This document shows positions 1 through 8,579 of a stretch of DNA of 64,000 bases, one piece after another. The stretch spans positions 23,616-87,615 of the forward strand of contig NZ_JADOEL010000016.1 of NCBI RefSeq assembly GCF_015645465.1. Reading direction: 5' to 3'. The translations under genes and the position numbers were made by a program. Each line of letters begins with the position of its first letter. Position 1 is the first letter of the stretch. The stretch comes from Herminiimonas contaminans (GTDB lineage: Bacteria; Pseudomonadota; Gammaproteobacteria; Burkholderiales; Burkholderiaceae_D). Below the pieces are notes generated by a model. That model was not told the origin of the DNA. It did no database searches and saw only the letters and a list, made by a program, of their open reading frames with translations.

Positions 1-48
1 ATCACCAGCTACCGTGGGTACAAGCTTGATTGCCTGACTCGGTACACG

Positions 49-318
49 ATGAGCAAGTTGTGTGTGTCATTGGGTCTGGCGGTGCGGCAATTGCGTGAAG
101 CCCATGGCTGGTCGCAGGAAGCGCTGGCAGAAAAAGCGCAATTGAATCGTTCCTATGTCGGTGAAGTCGAGCGCGGCAAAACAATACCATCACTGATCAC
201 GCTGGACAAACTGGCCAGTGCGCTCGGCCTGAAAGTATCCGATTTGCTGCTGCATTGCGAACGCATCAGCGGCTTGCAGGCGGTCTACAAACTCAACTTG
301 GCGGCTATAGCATGTTGA
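49..318 (+). CDS. XRE-family helix-turn-helix regulator
   Basis: This small protein (89 residues) is essentially one Cro/C1-type helix-turn-helix domain at about residues 7-65, with the usual pattern of QLREAHGWSQEALAEKA, then NRSYVGEVERGK, then IPSLITLDKLASALG. Such proteins bind operator DNA as dimers. No sensing domain is visible. The ATG at 49 is the natural start for this family, but the frame stays open to the window edge and no strong ribosome binding site is seen, so a longer form cannot be excluded. It lies 112 bp upstream of the encapsulin shell gene on the same strand and could regulate it. That link is only inferred from position. Confidence 0.85.
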   Translation: MSKLCVSLGLAVRQLREAHGWSQEALAEKAQLNRSYVGEVERGKTIPSLITLDKLASALGLKVSDLLLHCERISGLQAVYKLNLAAIAC

Positions 319-430
319 GGCCAGGTCGAATCCCGCCGACACTCAGCGCCTGAGTCGTGCGGTTTCACTGTTACGTCTAACTCTTACTTTTGCATCACTC
401 CTTATTCATCTCTAATTATCGGAAATTCTC

Positions 431-1363
431 ATGGCAGATACTTCTTCATCACAAGTGGCGTTGGGCGACAATGCAGCGCGCCAGTTAGCGAATGCAACCA
501 AAACCGTTCCGCAGTTATCGATCATCTCGCCACGCTGGCTGACGCATTTGCTGCAATGGGTGCCGGTTGAAGCAGGTATCTATCGTGTGAACCAGGTTAA
601 AAATCCTGAGTCGATCAAAGTAACCTGCACCTCGCGTGAAGAAGAAAACCAGTTGCCGCGTACCTTCGTCGATTACGAAGAGGCACCTCGCGAACATTAT
701 CTGAATGCCGTCAGCACCATCCTCGACGTGCATACCCGTGTCTCCGATCTGTACAGCAGTCCGCACGACCAGATCAAGGAACAACTGCGCCTGACCATAG
801 AAACCATCAAGGAAAATCAGGAAAGCGAACTCATCAACAATCCAGACTACGGCCTGCTGGCGCAAGTAACGGATGAGCAGCGCATCTTCCCGTTGACTGG
901 CGCACCGACGCCGGATGACCTGGATGAATTGCTGACCAAAGTCTGGAAAGAGCCTGCATTTTTCCTTGCGCATCCATTGACGATTGCCGCCTTTGGTCGC
1001 GAAGCGACGCGTCGCGGCACACCTCCACCGACAGTCAGCCTGTTCGGTTCACAATTCATCACATGGCGCGGCGTCCCGCTGATCCCCTCGGACAAAGTGC
1101 CGGTCGCGGATGGCAAGAGCAAAATTATCCTGCTGCGCGTAGGCGATAAACGCCAGGGCGTGGTTGGTTTGTTCCAGCCTGGTTTGCCGGGCGAACAAAG
1201 CCCGGGCTTGTCGGTACGCTTCATGGGTATCAACGGCCAGGCCATCGCTTCTTACCTGATCTCCTTGTACTGCTCTCTGGCGGTGTTGACACCTGATGCG
1301 CTGGCCGTATTGGATGATGTGGAAATTAATAAATACCACGACTATCCGGACACCTACCGCTAA
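431..1363 (+). CDS. srpI: Family 2A encapsulin shell protein (SrpI-like)
   Basis: The 310-residue product resembles the family 2A encapsulin shell protein SrpI, an HK97-fold protein whose copies form an icosahedral compartment in the cytoplasm. The support is overall sequence style (for example SLFGSQFITWRGVPLIPSDK and a C-terminal segment ending in NKYHDYPDTYR), length, and above all the gene that follows nine bases later, a cysteine desulfurase with a long disordered N-terminal extension. Shell next to desulfurase cargo is the defining arrangement of family 2A. In Synechococcus the homologous pair is induced by sulfur starvation. No cyclic-nucleotide-binding insertion, the mark of family 2B shells, is present. 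The ATG follows a purine-poor leader, so the start rests on homology. Confidence 0.9.
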   Translation: MADTSSSQVALGDNAARQLANATKTVPQLSIISPRWLTHLLQWVPVEAGIYRVNQVKNPESIKVTCTSREEENQLPRTFVDYEEAPREHYLNAVSTILDVHTRVSDLYSSPHDQIKEQLRLTIETIKENQESELINNPDYGLLAQVTDEQRIFPLTGAPTPDDLDELLTKVWKEPAFFLAHPLTIAAFGREATRRGTPPPTVSLFGSQFITWRGVPLIPSDKVPVADGKSKIILLRVGDKRQGVVGLFQPGLPGEQSPGLSVRFMGINGQAIASYLISLYCSLAVLTPDALAVLDDVEINKYHDYPDTYR

Positions 1364-1372
1364 GTCGCGACC

Positions 1373-3322
1373 ATGAGTAACACATCCCTTCCTGCGCAAC
1401 TTCCGCCTGGCGGTGAAGCGCCTATAGATCCGGCCGTGCTGGCGCGGATGGCGAGCGCCTTCTTTTCGGCTTTGCCGAATCAGGGTACGCCACCCCTGCC
1501 TGGTGTACAGGCCCCGCTCAATCTCGCACCGCCAGGTTCGCCACTCGCCAGTCCGGCAGGCCTGGGGCCGTCGGTGCCGGGTACGCCTATCCCGCAAGGG
1601 CAGATCCCGGGCACTAACTTGTTGCCTGCTTCGCCTGCGCAATTGCCATCATTGGCTAATCGCGCGCCTGCATTATTGCCACATGCGAGCGCACCTAACG
1701 GTGTGCCGGATACGGTGATCAGCACCTTGCCAGCGTATGAACCACGTCTGGGCGGAGCGGTACTCGGGGTGCCGCAAGCGGCACCTGATGACAGCGCAGC
1801 ACCGTACTACTTCCTGCAGCAAGGACAAGCTGTGGCAGGCGAACGCGATAACGGTACTGGGTCAGTAGACATCCTTGATCAGCTGGCGCAGCAGCCTTTT
1901 GCTGCGCCAGTCGTCAGTGACATACCGAAATCGCAAGCTGCTGTGCCAGTCACTCAGCCTTCAACCGAGCCTAAGTACTACTTCGTTGATTCAGTCGTCT
2001 TACCTAGTGGTTACGTCACGCCAGCGAAAGCACATCCACATGGTGGTACGCAAGCGATAGGCATTCCGCAAGCAGATCAGAGTCTTCATCCTGCATTTGA
2101 TGTACATGCAGTGCGCCGGGACTTTCCGATCTTGCAGGAACGTGTCAACGGTAGACAACTAGTCTGGTTTGACAATGCCGCGACCACGCACAAACCGCAA
2201 TCTGTCATAGACCGTATCGCTTACTTCTACGAACACGAAAATTCAAATATTCATCGTGCCGCACATGAGCTGGCAGCGCGCGCCACCGATGCCTATGAAG
2301 GTGCACGACAACGTGTGAAACACTTCATCAATGCGCCGGATGTGAATGAAGTCATTTTCGTGCGTGGAACGACGGAAGCAATCAACCTGGTAGCGAAAAG
2401 CTGGGGTGGGCAACATGTGGGTGAGGGCGATGAAATCATCGTCAGTAATCTCGAGCACCACGCCAACATCGTACCGTGGCAACAACTCGCTGCGGCCAAA
2501 GGCGCGAAGCTGCGCGTCATCCCGGTCGATGATAACGGTCAGGTCATTCTGTCCGAATATCAAAAGCTGCTGAACGACAGAACCAAAATTGTCGCCGTCA
2601 CGCAAGTATCGAACGCATTGGGTACCGTGGTCCCGGTGAAAGAGATCGTCGCACTGGCACACCGTGCCGGAGCCAAGGCTCTGGTCGATGGCGCGCAATC
2701 GATTTCGCACATGCGAGTAGATGTGCAGGACATCGGAGCTGACTTCTTTGTATTCTCCGGACACAAGGTATTTGGTCCGACCGGCATAGGTGTGGTCTGG
2801 GGCAAACGGGAAATATTGGAAGACATGCCACCATGGCAGGGTGGCGGCAACATGATTGCCGATGTCACCTTTGAAAAAACCGTATTCCAGCCTATACCCA
2901 ACAAGTTTGAAGCGGGTACCGGCAACATCGCGGATGCGGTTGGGCTGGGCGCGGCGATCGATTACGTCAACAAAATTGGTATTGAAAACATTGCGCGCTA
3001 CGAACACGAGTTACTGGTCTACGGCATGCAAAAACTGGGAGCCATCCCCGGCGTGCGCCTGATAGGTACGGCAGCGGACAAAGCCAGCGTCATGTCCTTT
3101 GTGTTGCAGGGCTACACCACTGAAGAAGTCGGTCATGCGCTGAACGATGAAGGTATCGCAGTACGTACCGGACATCATTGCGCACAACCGATCCTGCGTC
3201 GCTTCGGGGTGGAAACGACAGTGCGACCATCACTGGCTTTCTACAATACCTATGATGAAATCGACAGGTTAGTCGCAGTGGTAACGCGACTGGCATCGCA
3301 GCGCACACTGGTGACCAGATAG
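1373..3322 (+). CDS. Encapsulin cargo cysteine desulfurase with disordered targeting extension
   Basis: This 649-residue protein has two parts. Residues 1 to about 240 are rich in Pro, Ala, Gly and Gln and look disordered. Residues 241-649 are a complete SufS-like (group II) PLP-dependent cysteine desulfurase, starting at FDVHAVRRDFPIL. The PLP lysine is K465 in FSGHKVFGPTG, and the persulfide cysteine is C603 in RTGHHCAQP. The enzyme removes sulfur from L-cysteine, giving alanine and an enzyme persulfide. In the known family 2A systems the N-terminal extension loads the enzyme into the shell. Here it carries two similar aromatic motifs, PYYFLQQ (about residue 144) and KYYFVDS (about residue 200). 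The gene starts 9 bp after the shell gene stops and is surely co-transcribed with it. Ordinary SufS lacks such an extension, and no suf genes are nearby. Confidence 0.93.
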   Translation: MSNTSLPAQLPPGGEAPIDPAVLARMASAFFSALPNQGTPPLPGVQAPLNLAPPGSPLASPAGLGPSVPGTPIPQGQIPGTNLLPASPAQLPSLANRAPALLPHASAPNGVPDTVISTLPAYEPRLGGAVLGVPQAAPDDSAAPYYFLQQGQAVAGERDNGTGSVDILDQLAQQPFAAPVVSDIPKSQAAVPVTQPSTEPKYYFVDSVVLPSGYVTPAKAHPHGGTQAIGIPQADQSLHPAFDVHAVRRDFPILQERVNGRQLVWFDNAATTHKPQSVIDRIAYFYEHENSNIHRAAHELAARATDAYEGARQRVKHFINAPDVNEVIFVRGTTEAINLVAKSWGGQHVGEGDEIIVSNLEHHANIVPWQQLAAAKGAKLRVIPVDDNGQVILSEYQKLLNDRTKIVAVTQVSNALGTVVPVKEIVALAHRAGAKALVDGAQSISHMRVDVQDIGADFFVFSGHKVFGPTGIGVVWGKREILEDMPPWQGGGNMIADVTFEKTVFQPIPNKFEAGTGNIADAVGLGAAIDYVNKIGIENIARYEHELLVYGMQKLGAIPGVRLIGTAADKASVMSFVLQGYTTEEVGHALNDEGIAVRTGHHCAQPILRRFGVETTVRPSLAFYNTYDEIDRLVAVVTRLASQRTLVTR

Positions 3323-3541
3323 TTTCCAGCTTCAGTGCTGAATGGCAGTTGGGTTATCGGCAGATAGCGTTTTATCTCGTCGATGGTTCAGCTGCCTTTT
3401 TTTATTGGTCGCTGACCTCCAGAGACGGTACATCGCGGCTTTCCCTGATTTTCGTTATCATCTGTCCATAGCTCGTTGATATTTAGCGACGCAGCGTCAG
3501 GCATTTTCTCCCATCACAGCGATATCTTCAGGAGCCTATCC

Positions 3542-4171
3542 TTGGACGGATCAAGCAAAGCACATCAGATTTCAGACCTCGCAGAACTGGAGCGTATATA
3601 CGGCCAGCCTATGGCTGCTTCGATACGCAAAGAAATCGACTACATCCATCCGCATTACCAGGCCTTCATCGAAGCTGCGCCATTTGCGGTGCTGGCAACC
3701 AGCGGCCCGGATGGGCTGGATGCATCGCCGCGCGGTGACCCGGCTGGGTTCATCCATGTACAGGATGAGAAAACATTGTTGCTACCGGATCGTCGCGGTA
3801 ACAATCGCATAGACAGCCTGCGCAACATCATCAGCGACCCACGTGTGGCAATCATCTTCCTGATCCCGGGCATAGGCGAAACAGTCAGGGTCAATGGTCG
3901 CGCCAGCATCCACAACGATCCTGCTTTGCTTGAACGCTTTGCGATAGAGGGCAAGGTGCCGCACACGGTCTTAAAAATAGCAGTCGAAGCCGTCTTCTTC
4001 CAATGCTCACGCGCGATCTTGCGTTCTGGTTTGTGGAAAGCGGAGCAACAGATAGAGCGTAGTTCTTTGCCTAGCCTCGGTACTATCTTGAGCGATCTGA
4101 GTGGATCAGAGATAGACGGTGAGAAGTACGATGCGGACTTGCCGCAGCGTTTGAAGACGTCGATTTACTGA
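3542..4171 (+). CDS. PPOX-type flavoprotein (pyridoxamine 5'-phosphate oxidase family)
   Basis: The 209-residue product has the split-barrel flavin-binding fold of the pyridoxamine-phosphate-oxidase superfamily. ATSGPDGLDASPRGDPAGF, LLPDRRGNNRIDSLRN and VGIIFLIPG-type strands are typical of the MSMEG_1061-like group, which generally binds FMN and acts on unknown substrates. It should not be read as PdxH. I chose the TTG at 3542 because CAGGAG lies seven bases upstream and the protein then begins like its relatives; the longer frame from 3476 adds residues with no ribosome binding site. Its stop overlaps the start of the next gene (ATGA), so the two are translationally coupled. It sits 219 bp after the encapsulin cargo gene on the same strand, and co-transcription is possible but unproven. 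Confidence 0.8.
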   Translation: MDGSSKAHQISDLAELERIYGQPMAASIRKEIDYIHPHYQAFIEAAPFAVLATSGPDGLDASPRGDPAGFIHVQDEKTLLLPDRRGNNRIDSLRNIISDPRVAIIFLIPGIGETVRVNGRASIHNDPALLERFAIEGKVPHTVLKIAVEAVFFQCSRAILRSGLWKAEQQIERSSLPSLGTILSDLSGSEIDGEKYDADLPQRLKTSIY

Positions 4172-4512
4172 TGAATACTAAGAATGAAGTGGTTTGTGCT
4201 CGTATCAGGCTCAAACCGGATAGCCTGCCACTGGTGCGTGAGTGGGCTGCATACATCGCAGCACATAGGGAAGAAGCTTTGCGGACGCTGGAGGCAGAGG
4301 GTGTCGTGATCGAATCGGTTTTTCTGGATACGGTTGAGGGCGTTGACTACTTGGTCTACTACATGCGTGCGCCGTCTTTGAAAAAGGCGGAGGTAGTCGC
4401 AGTCAAATCATTGGCTGACGTTGATCTATATCATCAGAATTTTAAAAAGACGACATGGGAAAAAGTCTCCCGATTGGAATTGCTGGTTGATCTTGATCGT
4501 AGCAATACATAA
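4171..4512 (+). CDS. DUF6176-like small protein
   Basis: This protein of 113 residues looks like the DUF6176 family, small alpha/beta proteins of unknown function that often resemble ferredoxin-fold dimeric barrels. The segment VCARIRLKPDSLPLVREWA followed by a long helix and a hydrophobic strand (VDYLVYYMRAP) fits that fold. There is no signal peptide or membrane segment. Its ATG overlaps the stop of the preceding PPOX gene by four bases (ATGA), so the two proteins probably work together. No enzymatic residues can be pointed to. I name the family from memory of its general appearance. Confidence 0.65.
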   Translation: MNTKNEVVCARIRLKPDSLPLVREWAAYIAAHREEALRTLEAEGVVIESVFLDTVEGVDYLVYYMRAPSLKKAEVVAVKSLADVDLYHQNFKKTTWEKVSRLELLVDLDRSNT

Positions 4513-4578
4513 TATTTCTCGTGCTTTTACGAGTTGTGCCTTGCGAATGCACATTCAGTCGGTTCATCGCTTGCATGG

Positions 4579-5013
4579 TCATGTAACGGATATTTTTTTT
4601 CGTAGCCGCGTTATAAGGAAGAAACATATCAGGAGCAGCGTCAGTGGACCTAGTGGGACAAAAAGAGCCATTAAGTGATTTCGAAGGTCCAAGACAGAAA
4701 AGACAGAATCAATCAACAAGTAGATGGATAGCATTGCGCCAGCGATTATCCCGATACGCACATGCAAAGGAATTCCAAACGCTGCATATCGTTCTATCCA
4801 GAACACCATTAAACCAAGAGTGGTTAAGCCATAGCCACCTCCGACAACAATGGCCCAAAACGGAATGCCTAGTAAGATAGAAGGGTTGCGCAGTAAGGTT
4901 TGGATAGCAATAGACGAAAAAATGCCCCAGAGCAGTATCTGAAATGCACAAAGGACAACTGCTGCTGTAATCAGAGCGCCTTTTTGAAGTCCAGAATATC
5001 TGTAGTAAGCCAT
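4579..5013 (-). CDS. Small four-helix membrane protein, function unknown
   Basis: I do not recognise this 144-residue protein. It is strongly hydrophobic, with four likely transmembrane helices (about residues 12-36, 45-72, 83-103 and 112-135), short loops and a basic C-terminus (RLRKKISVT) expected to face the cytoplasm. A GACAGGAC sequence lies just before the ATG. It points against its left neighbours and lies between them and a decayed integrase start, so it may belong to an acquired islet next to tRNA-Arg. No domain family can be named. Confidence 0.5.
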   Translation of the reverse strand: MAYYRYSGLQKGALITAAVVLCAFQILLWGIFSSIAIQTLLRNPSILLGIPFWAIVVGGGYGLTTLGLMVFWIERYAAFGIPLHVRIGIIAGAMLSIYLLIDSVFSVLDLRNHLMALFVPLGPLTLLLICFFLITRLRKKISVT

Positions 5014-5470
5014 GTCCTGTCAGATCACATTTAGTTAATTAAATACCGCGTATCAATCACCTTCACGCGAGGATAGCAGGATAGAGGTCAGCCACAGAAG
5101 ATAGCCTTAGCATCTTGCATCGCAGATGCTGGTTTGTCGGTGCCCGTTGAGTTGAAGTGTGAATTCAACATCTCATTTATGTGCTAGCGCTTCGACCTTC
5201 TTGGTAGCAATCAGGATGTCTGTAGTACGCGACTTACCCTAGTGAACTTCTTTCTGTAGGTCTCTTGCGGGGTCGTGGGAACGCGTTTAGTGAACTGGTA
5301 GACGCCGTCACTGCGTGACAGATGTTTGATCATAATTGTTAGTGATTTTCCAAGTTGAAGTTGCACGATGTAGCCCTATTCGGAATTCGTGTATCACAAC
5401 TTGTTTCACAGTTTCATGATCAATCTGCATGTATGTCTTTGATTAACAAAGAATCTTCGTCGGTGTTATG
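5014..5470. other. Gene-poor gap with integrase relic
   Basis: This 457-bp stretch has no intact gene. Its only recognisable content is the short minus-strand integrase-like remnant listed separately. The rest shows no promoter, repeat or RNA signal that I can support. Confidence 0.5.
5173..5333 (-). pseudogene. Decayed tyrosine-recombinase (integrase) N-terminus
   Basis: Reading the minus strand from an ATG at 5333 gives a 40-residue peptide starting MIKHLSRSDGVYQFTKRVP and running through KKFTRVS before a stop at 5211. A shift to another frame near 5215 continues as DILIATKKVEALAHK to a stop at 5173. The order (short beta strand with YQF.KRVP, then a basic strand, then a helix) matches the N-terminal arm-binding region of phage-type integrases. 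It lies 137 bp downstream of the 3' end of tRNA-Arg(CCU), where integrases of tRNA-targeting elements usually sit. No catalytic domain follows. The match is by eye, so the call is tentative. Confidence 0.4.
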
Positions 5471-5545
5471 GTCCCGCCGACAGGAATCGAACCTGTATCT
5501 AGCGCTTAGGAGGCACTCGTTCTATCCATTGAACTACGGCGAGAC
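5471..5545 (-). tRNA. tRNA-Arg (anticodon CCU)
   Basis: The minus strand folds as a complete tRNA. The acceptor stem pairs GTCTCGC with GCGGGAC, the D arm contains GTTCAATGGATAGAAC, the anticodon loop CTCCTAA gives anticodon CCU, and the T arm has CAGGTTCGATTCCTG. It decodes AGG, a rare codon in this GC-rich background. CCA is not encoded. tRNA-Arg(CCU) is a frequent integration site for mobile elements, and an integrase-like remnant lies just downstream of its 3' end. Confidence 0.93.
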
Positions 5546-5704
5546 GCTTGAAAGTGAGCAACACTTTGCCACTTCCGACCGCGATTATAGCTGACGATAT
5601 GGCAAAGAATAGCGGGAATGCTGCCGCTATCGGTACAATGCGGTCTTCATTCTTTTAATTGGTCGCCCGCAATCGCGCGGCAGACCTTATACCTTCAGGC
5701 ATTT

Positions 5705-7609
5705 ATGGCAGTCATTTCACTCTCGAACGCGCAGCTCGCGTTCGGTCACGTCCCTTTGCTCGATCACGCGGAGTTTTCCCTTGAAACCACGGAACGCGTA
5801 GGTTTGATCGGTCGCAACGGCACCGGTAAGTCCTCACTGCTGAAAATCATCGCTGGTCGTTCCAAGCTGGACGATGGCTTGTTTGTCATGCAACAAGGGA
5901 TCAAGATTGCCTACGTTGAGCAGGAGCCGCATTTCTCGCCTGAGATGTCGGTGTTCGATGCGGTGGCGTCGGGCATGGGCGATATGCAGGCTTTGCTGGC
6001 GGAGTACGATGCGCTGACCGGCCAATTCGGTGGTGATAACGATGATGCGCTGATGGAGCGCATGCATGAGATCCAGCTGAAGCTGGACGCAGCGGACGCC
6101 TGGAACCTGACGAATAAGGTCGAAGCGACGCTGGACCGCCTGAATCTGGTGAAAGATGCGTTGATGGGTACGTTGTCCGGCGGTATGCAAAAGCGCGTGG
6201 CGCTGGCTTGTGCGCTGGTGAGCGTGCCTGACGTGCTGCTGCTGGATGAGCCGACCAACCATCTGGATTTCACTTCCATCATGTGGCTGGAAGGTTTGCT
6301 GCGCGATTTCAAAGGCAGTGTCTTGTTCATCACCCATGATCGTAGTTTCCTGGATAACGTGGCGACCCGCATCATCGAACTGGATCGCGGTCGCTTGCTG
6401 TCGTTCCCGGGTAACTTCAGTGCCTATCAGGTGCGTAAAGCAGAGCAACTGGAAATCGAAGAAGTTGAAAACGCCAAGTTCGATAAATTCCTGGCGCAGG
6501 AAGAGGTCTGGATACGTAAAGGCGTGCAAGCCCGTCGTACCCGCGATGAAGGTCGCGTGCGTCGTCTGGAAGCTTTGCGTCTGGTGCGCAGTGCGCGTCG
6601 TGAACAGCAAGGGCAAGTCAAGCTGGACGTGTCGTCCGGTGATCGTTCAGGCAAGATCGTCGCCGAGCTGGAAAATATCAACAAGAGCTACGGTGACAAA
6701 GTCATCGTGCGCGACTTCAGTGCGACTTTGCTGCGTGGTGACAAGATAGGCCTGATCGGTTTGAACGGTGCAGGCAAGACTACCTTGCTGAAAATGATTT
6801 TGGGTGAGGAAGAGCCGGACTCGGGTACCGTCAAACAAGGTACCAAGCTGCAGATTGCATACTTCGATCAGATGCGCGCGCAATTGAATGAAGACGCCAG
6901 CCTGGCCGATACGATCGCGCCGGGTAGTGATTGGGTGGAGATCAATGGTCAGCGTAAACACGTGATGACTTACCTCAACGACTTCCTGTTTGCACCTGAA
7001 CGTGCGCGTTCGCCGGTCAAGTCTTTGTCGGGCGGTGAGCGTAACCGCTTGCTGCTGGCGCGTTTGTTCGCCAAACCAGCCAATGTGCTGGTGCTGGATG
7101 AACCGACCAACGATCTGGATATCGATACGCTGGAGTTGCTGGAAGAATTATTGGAAGACTACAAAGGCACTGTGTTCCTGGTCAGCCACGATAGAACCTT
7201 CCTAGATAACGTCGTGACTGAGGTCATCGTCGCGGAAGGCAATGGCTTGTGGCGCGAATATATCGGTGGCTATAGCGACTGGGAACGTGTGCGTCCGGCT
7301 GCTATTCCGGCCGGTGCACCGAAGCCGGTGGCCAAGGCTGAAGTTAAAGTGGAAGCAGCGCCGGTCGCCGCGCCTGCTGCCAAGCAAAAGAAACTGAGCT
7401 ACAAGGAACAGCGCGAGATGGAAGCGTTACCAGCTTTGATCGCGAAACTCGAAGAAGAACAAAAAGCGATTACCGAGAAACTGGCCGACGCCAGCCTGTA
7501 CACGCAGCAACCGGATGAAGTGAAACGGCTGAATCAGCGTTTTACTGAAATTGATGGCTTGTTGCTGGAAGCGCTGGAGAAGTGGGAAGCCATCGAAGCG
7601 CGTAGCTAA
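5705..7609 (+). CDS. uup: ABC-F family ATPase (Uup-like)
   Basis: This is a soluble twin-ATPase of the ABC-F class with no membrane segments, which acts on ribosomes or branched DNA rather than in transport. Both nucleotide-binding domains are intact: Walker A motifs GRNGTGKSS (about residue 36) and GLNGAGKTT (about residue 352), signature motifs LSGGM and LSGGE, and Walker B stretches ending LLLDEPTNHLD and LVLDEPTNDLD. An arginine-rich linker follows domain one. The C-terminal 100 residues are an Ala/Pro/Val/Lys hinge and a coiled coil, which is typical of Uup. I chose the ATG at 5705 (634 residues) because the ABC domain begins immediately (VISLSNAQLAFG). The longer frame adds 29 residues unlike the family. 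Confidence 0.92.
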   Translation: MAVISLSNAQLAFGHVPLLDHAEFSLETTERVGLIGRNGTGKSSLLKIIAGRSKLDDGLFVMQQGIKIAYVEQEPHFSPEMSVFDAVASGMGDMQALLAEYDALTGQFGGDNDDALMERMHEIQLKLDAADAWNLTNKVEATLDRLNLVKDALMGTLSGGMQKRVALACALVSVPDVLLLDEPTNHLDFTSIMWLEGLLRDFKGSVLFITHDRSFLDNVATRIIELDRGRLLSFPGNFSAYQVRKAEQLEIEEVENAKFDKFLAQEEVWIRKGVQARRTRDEGRVRRLEALRLVRSARREQQGQVKLDVSSGDRSGKIVAELENINKSYGDKVIVRDFSATLLRGDKIGLIGLNGAGKTTLLKMILGEEEPDSGTVKQGTKLQIAYFDQMRAQLNEDASLADTIAPGSDWVEINGQRKHVMTYLNDFLFAPERARSPVKSLSGGERNRLLLARLFAKPANVLVLDEPTNDLDIDTLELLEELLEDYKGTVFLVSHDRTFLDNVVTEVIVAEGNGLWREYIGGYSDWERVRPAAIPAGAPKPVAKAEVKVEAAPVAAPAAKQKKLSYKEQREMEALPALIAKLEEEQKAITEKLADASLYTQQPDEVKRLNQRFTEIDGLLLEALEKWEAIEARS

Positions 7610-7619
7610 TGAGGCTCAG

Positions 7620-7652
7620 CTGCCTGTTGTCCGCGCGATGGGCAACAGGCAG
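7620..7652. terminator. Strong hairpin between convergent genes, no U-tract
   Basis: CTGCCTGTTGTCC pairs with GGGCAACAGGCAG (one wobble) around a seven-base loop, giving a 13-bp stem. It lies between the convergent uup and SirB1-like genes, where a shared terminator is expected. Neither side has a run of U, so it may instead stabilise transcript ends or work with Rho. Confidence 0.5.
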
Positions 7653-7670
7653 TAGCAGTGTTGTGATGTT

Positions 7671-8510
7671 TTAATTCAGGCGACTGATGTCGTCACGCAG
7701 TTTCGGGAATTGCGCTCGCAGTTCCGCCGTATCCATCGCGTAAGGCCGGTGTTTGACATAGGCTTCCAGGTCCTGCAAGGCTGCTAGCGGACATTCCAGA
7801 TGCAAGTAGGCTATGCCTCTGTCACGTCGCTCGGCAATTTCATGCGGCAATAAAATCAACAGTCTTTCCTGTACTTCCAGCAAACGTTGCCAGCGTTCCT
7901 GCTGCATGAAGAGCGTCTTCAGGTTGCGCAACATGCGTACCAGGATGTCACGCGGGCTGGCGGCATCGAGGTAGGCGGTGAGCTGGAAATCATCAGGGAA
8001 ATCTTGCTGCATGATGTAAGGCTCGACCCGTTCCTCCAATTCTTCGCGCGACAGGCTGGCACCGTTGAATGGGTCCAGTACAACCTGGCCGGATTGCACT
8101 GCCAGTTTCATCAGGAAGTGACCGGGAAAGGAAATGCCTTGTACATCCAGATCGATTTGCTGCGCCAGTTCCATATACAGAACGGCGAGTGAGATCGGAA
8201 TGCCGCGTCGCGTATCGATTACGCGGTGCAGATAACTGTTGTCGGGGTTGTAGTAATCGTTGACATTGCCGCTGAAGCCCAGCTCATTATAAAAATAATG
8301 ATTCAGCATACGCAGTTTTTGCAGTGTCGATGCGTCGTCCGGCAAACGTTGTTTCAGTTTGACAGCAAGCGTATCGACTTCCGCTTGCGATGCGGCCAAA
8401 TCAAGATTCGGCTCGGCATCCTGTGCAATGGCGAGTGCAGCTTCGAACAAGGGAATGCTGTCGTCCTGCTGCACCAGCGTGGAGAAATACTCTAGAGATT
8501 GGATCGTCAT
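7671..8510 (-). CDS. SirB1-like transglutaminase/TPR protein
   Basis: The 279-residue protein belongs to the SirB1 family. Its N-terminal half is a transglutaminase-like domain with the family block SYLHRVIDTRRGIPISLAVLY, then GISFPGHFLMKL and LDPFNGASLSREEL. The C-terminal part (about residues 190-270) has helix pairs like tetratricopeptide repeats, including LEVQERLLILLPHEIAERRD. The classical catalytic cysteine is absent at the expected place (ISLAVLY), as is usual in this family, so protease or crosslinking activity should not be assumed. The cellular role is not established. It reads in the same direction as murJ, which ends near 8580 upstream, and may share its transcript. Confidence 0.85.
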   Translation of the reverse strand: MTIQSLEYFSTLVQQDDSIPLFEAALAIAQDAEPNLDLAASQAEVDTLAVKLKQRLPDDASTLQKLRMLNHYFYNELGFSGNVNDYYNPDNSYLHRVIDTRRGIPISLAVLYMELAQQIDLDVQGISFPGHFLMKLAVQSGQVVLDPFNGASLSREELEERVEPYIMQQDFPDDFQLTAYLDAASPRDILVRMLRNLKTLFMQQERWQRLLEVQERLLILLPHEIAERRDRGIAYLHLECPLAALQDLEAYVKHRPYAMDTAELRAQFPKLRDDISRLN

Positions 8511-8579
8511 ATGCCTCCATCATAGCGATGATGCCGTGATTGTGCAGACCTTCGTTCCGACTCTGGCGATGAGTGTGGA

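Noticed and set aside
3476..3541. Longer N-terminus of the PPOX-type protein from a TTG at 3476
   Set aside because: No ribosome binding site is present there, while CAGGAG is correctly spaced before the TTG at 3542.
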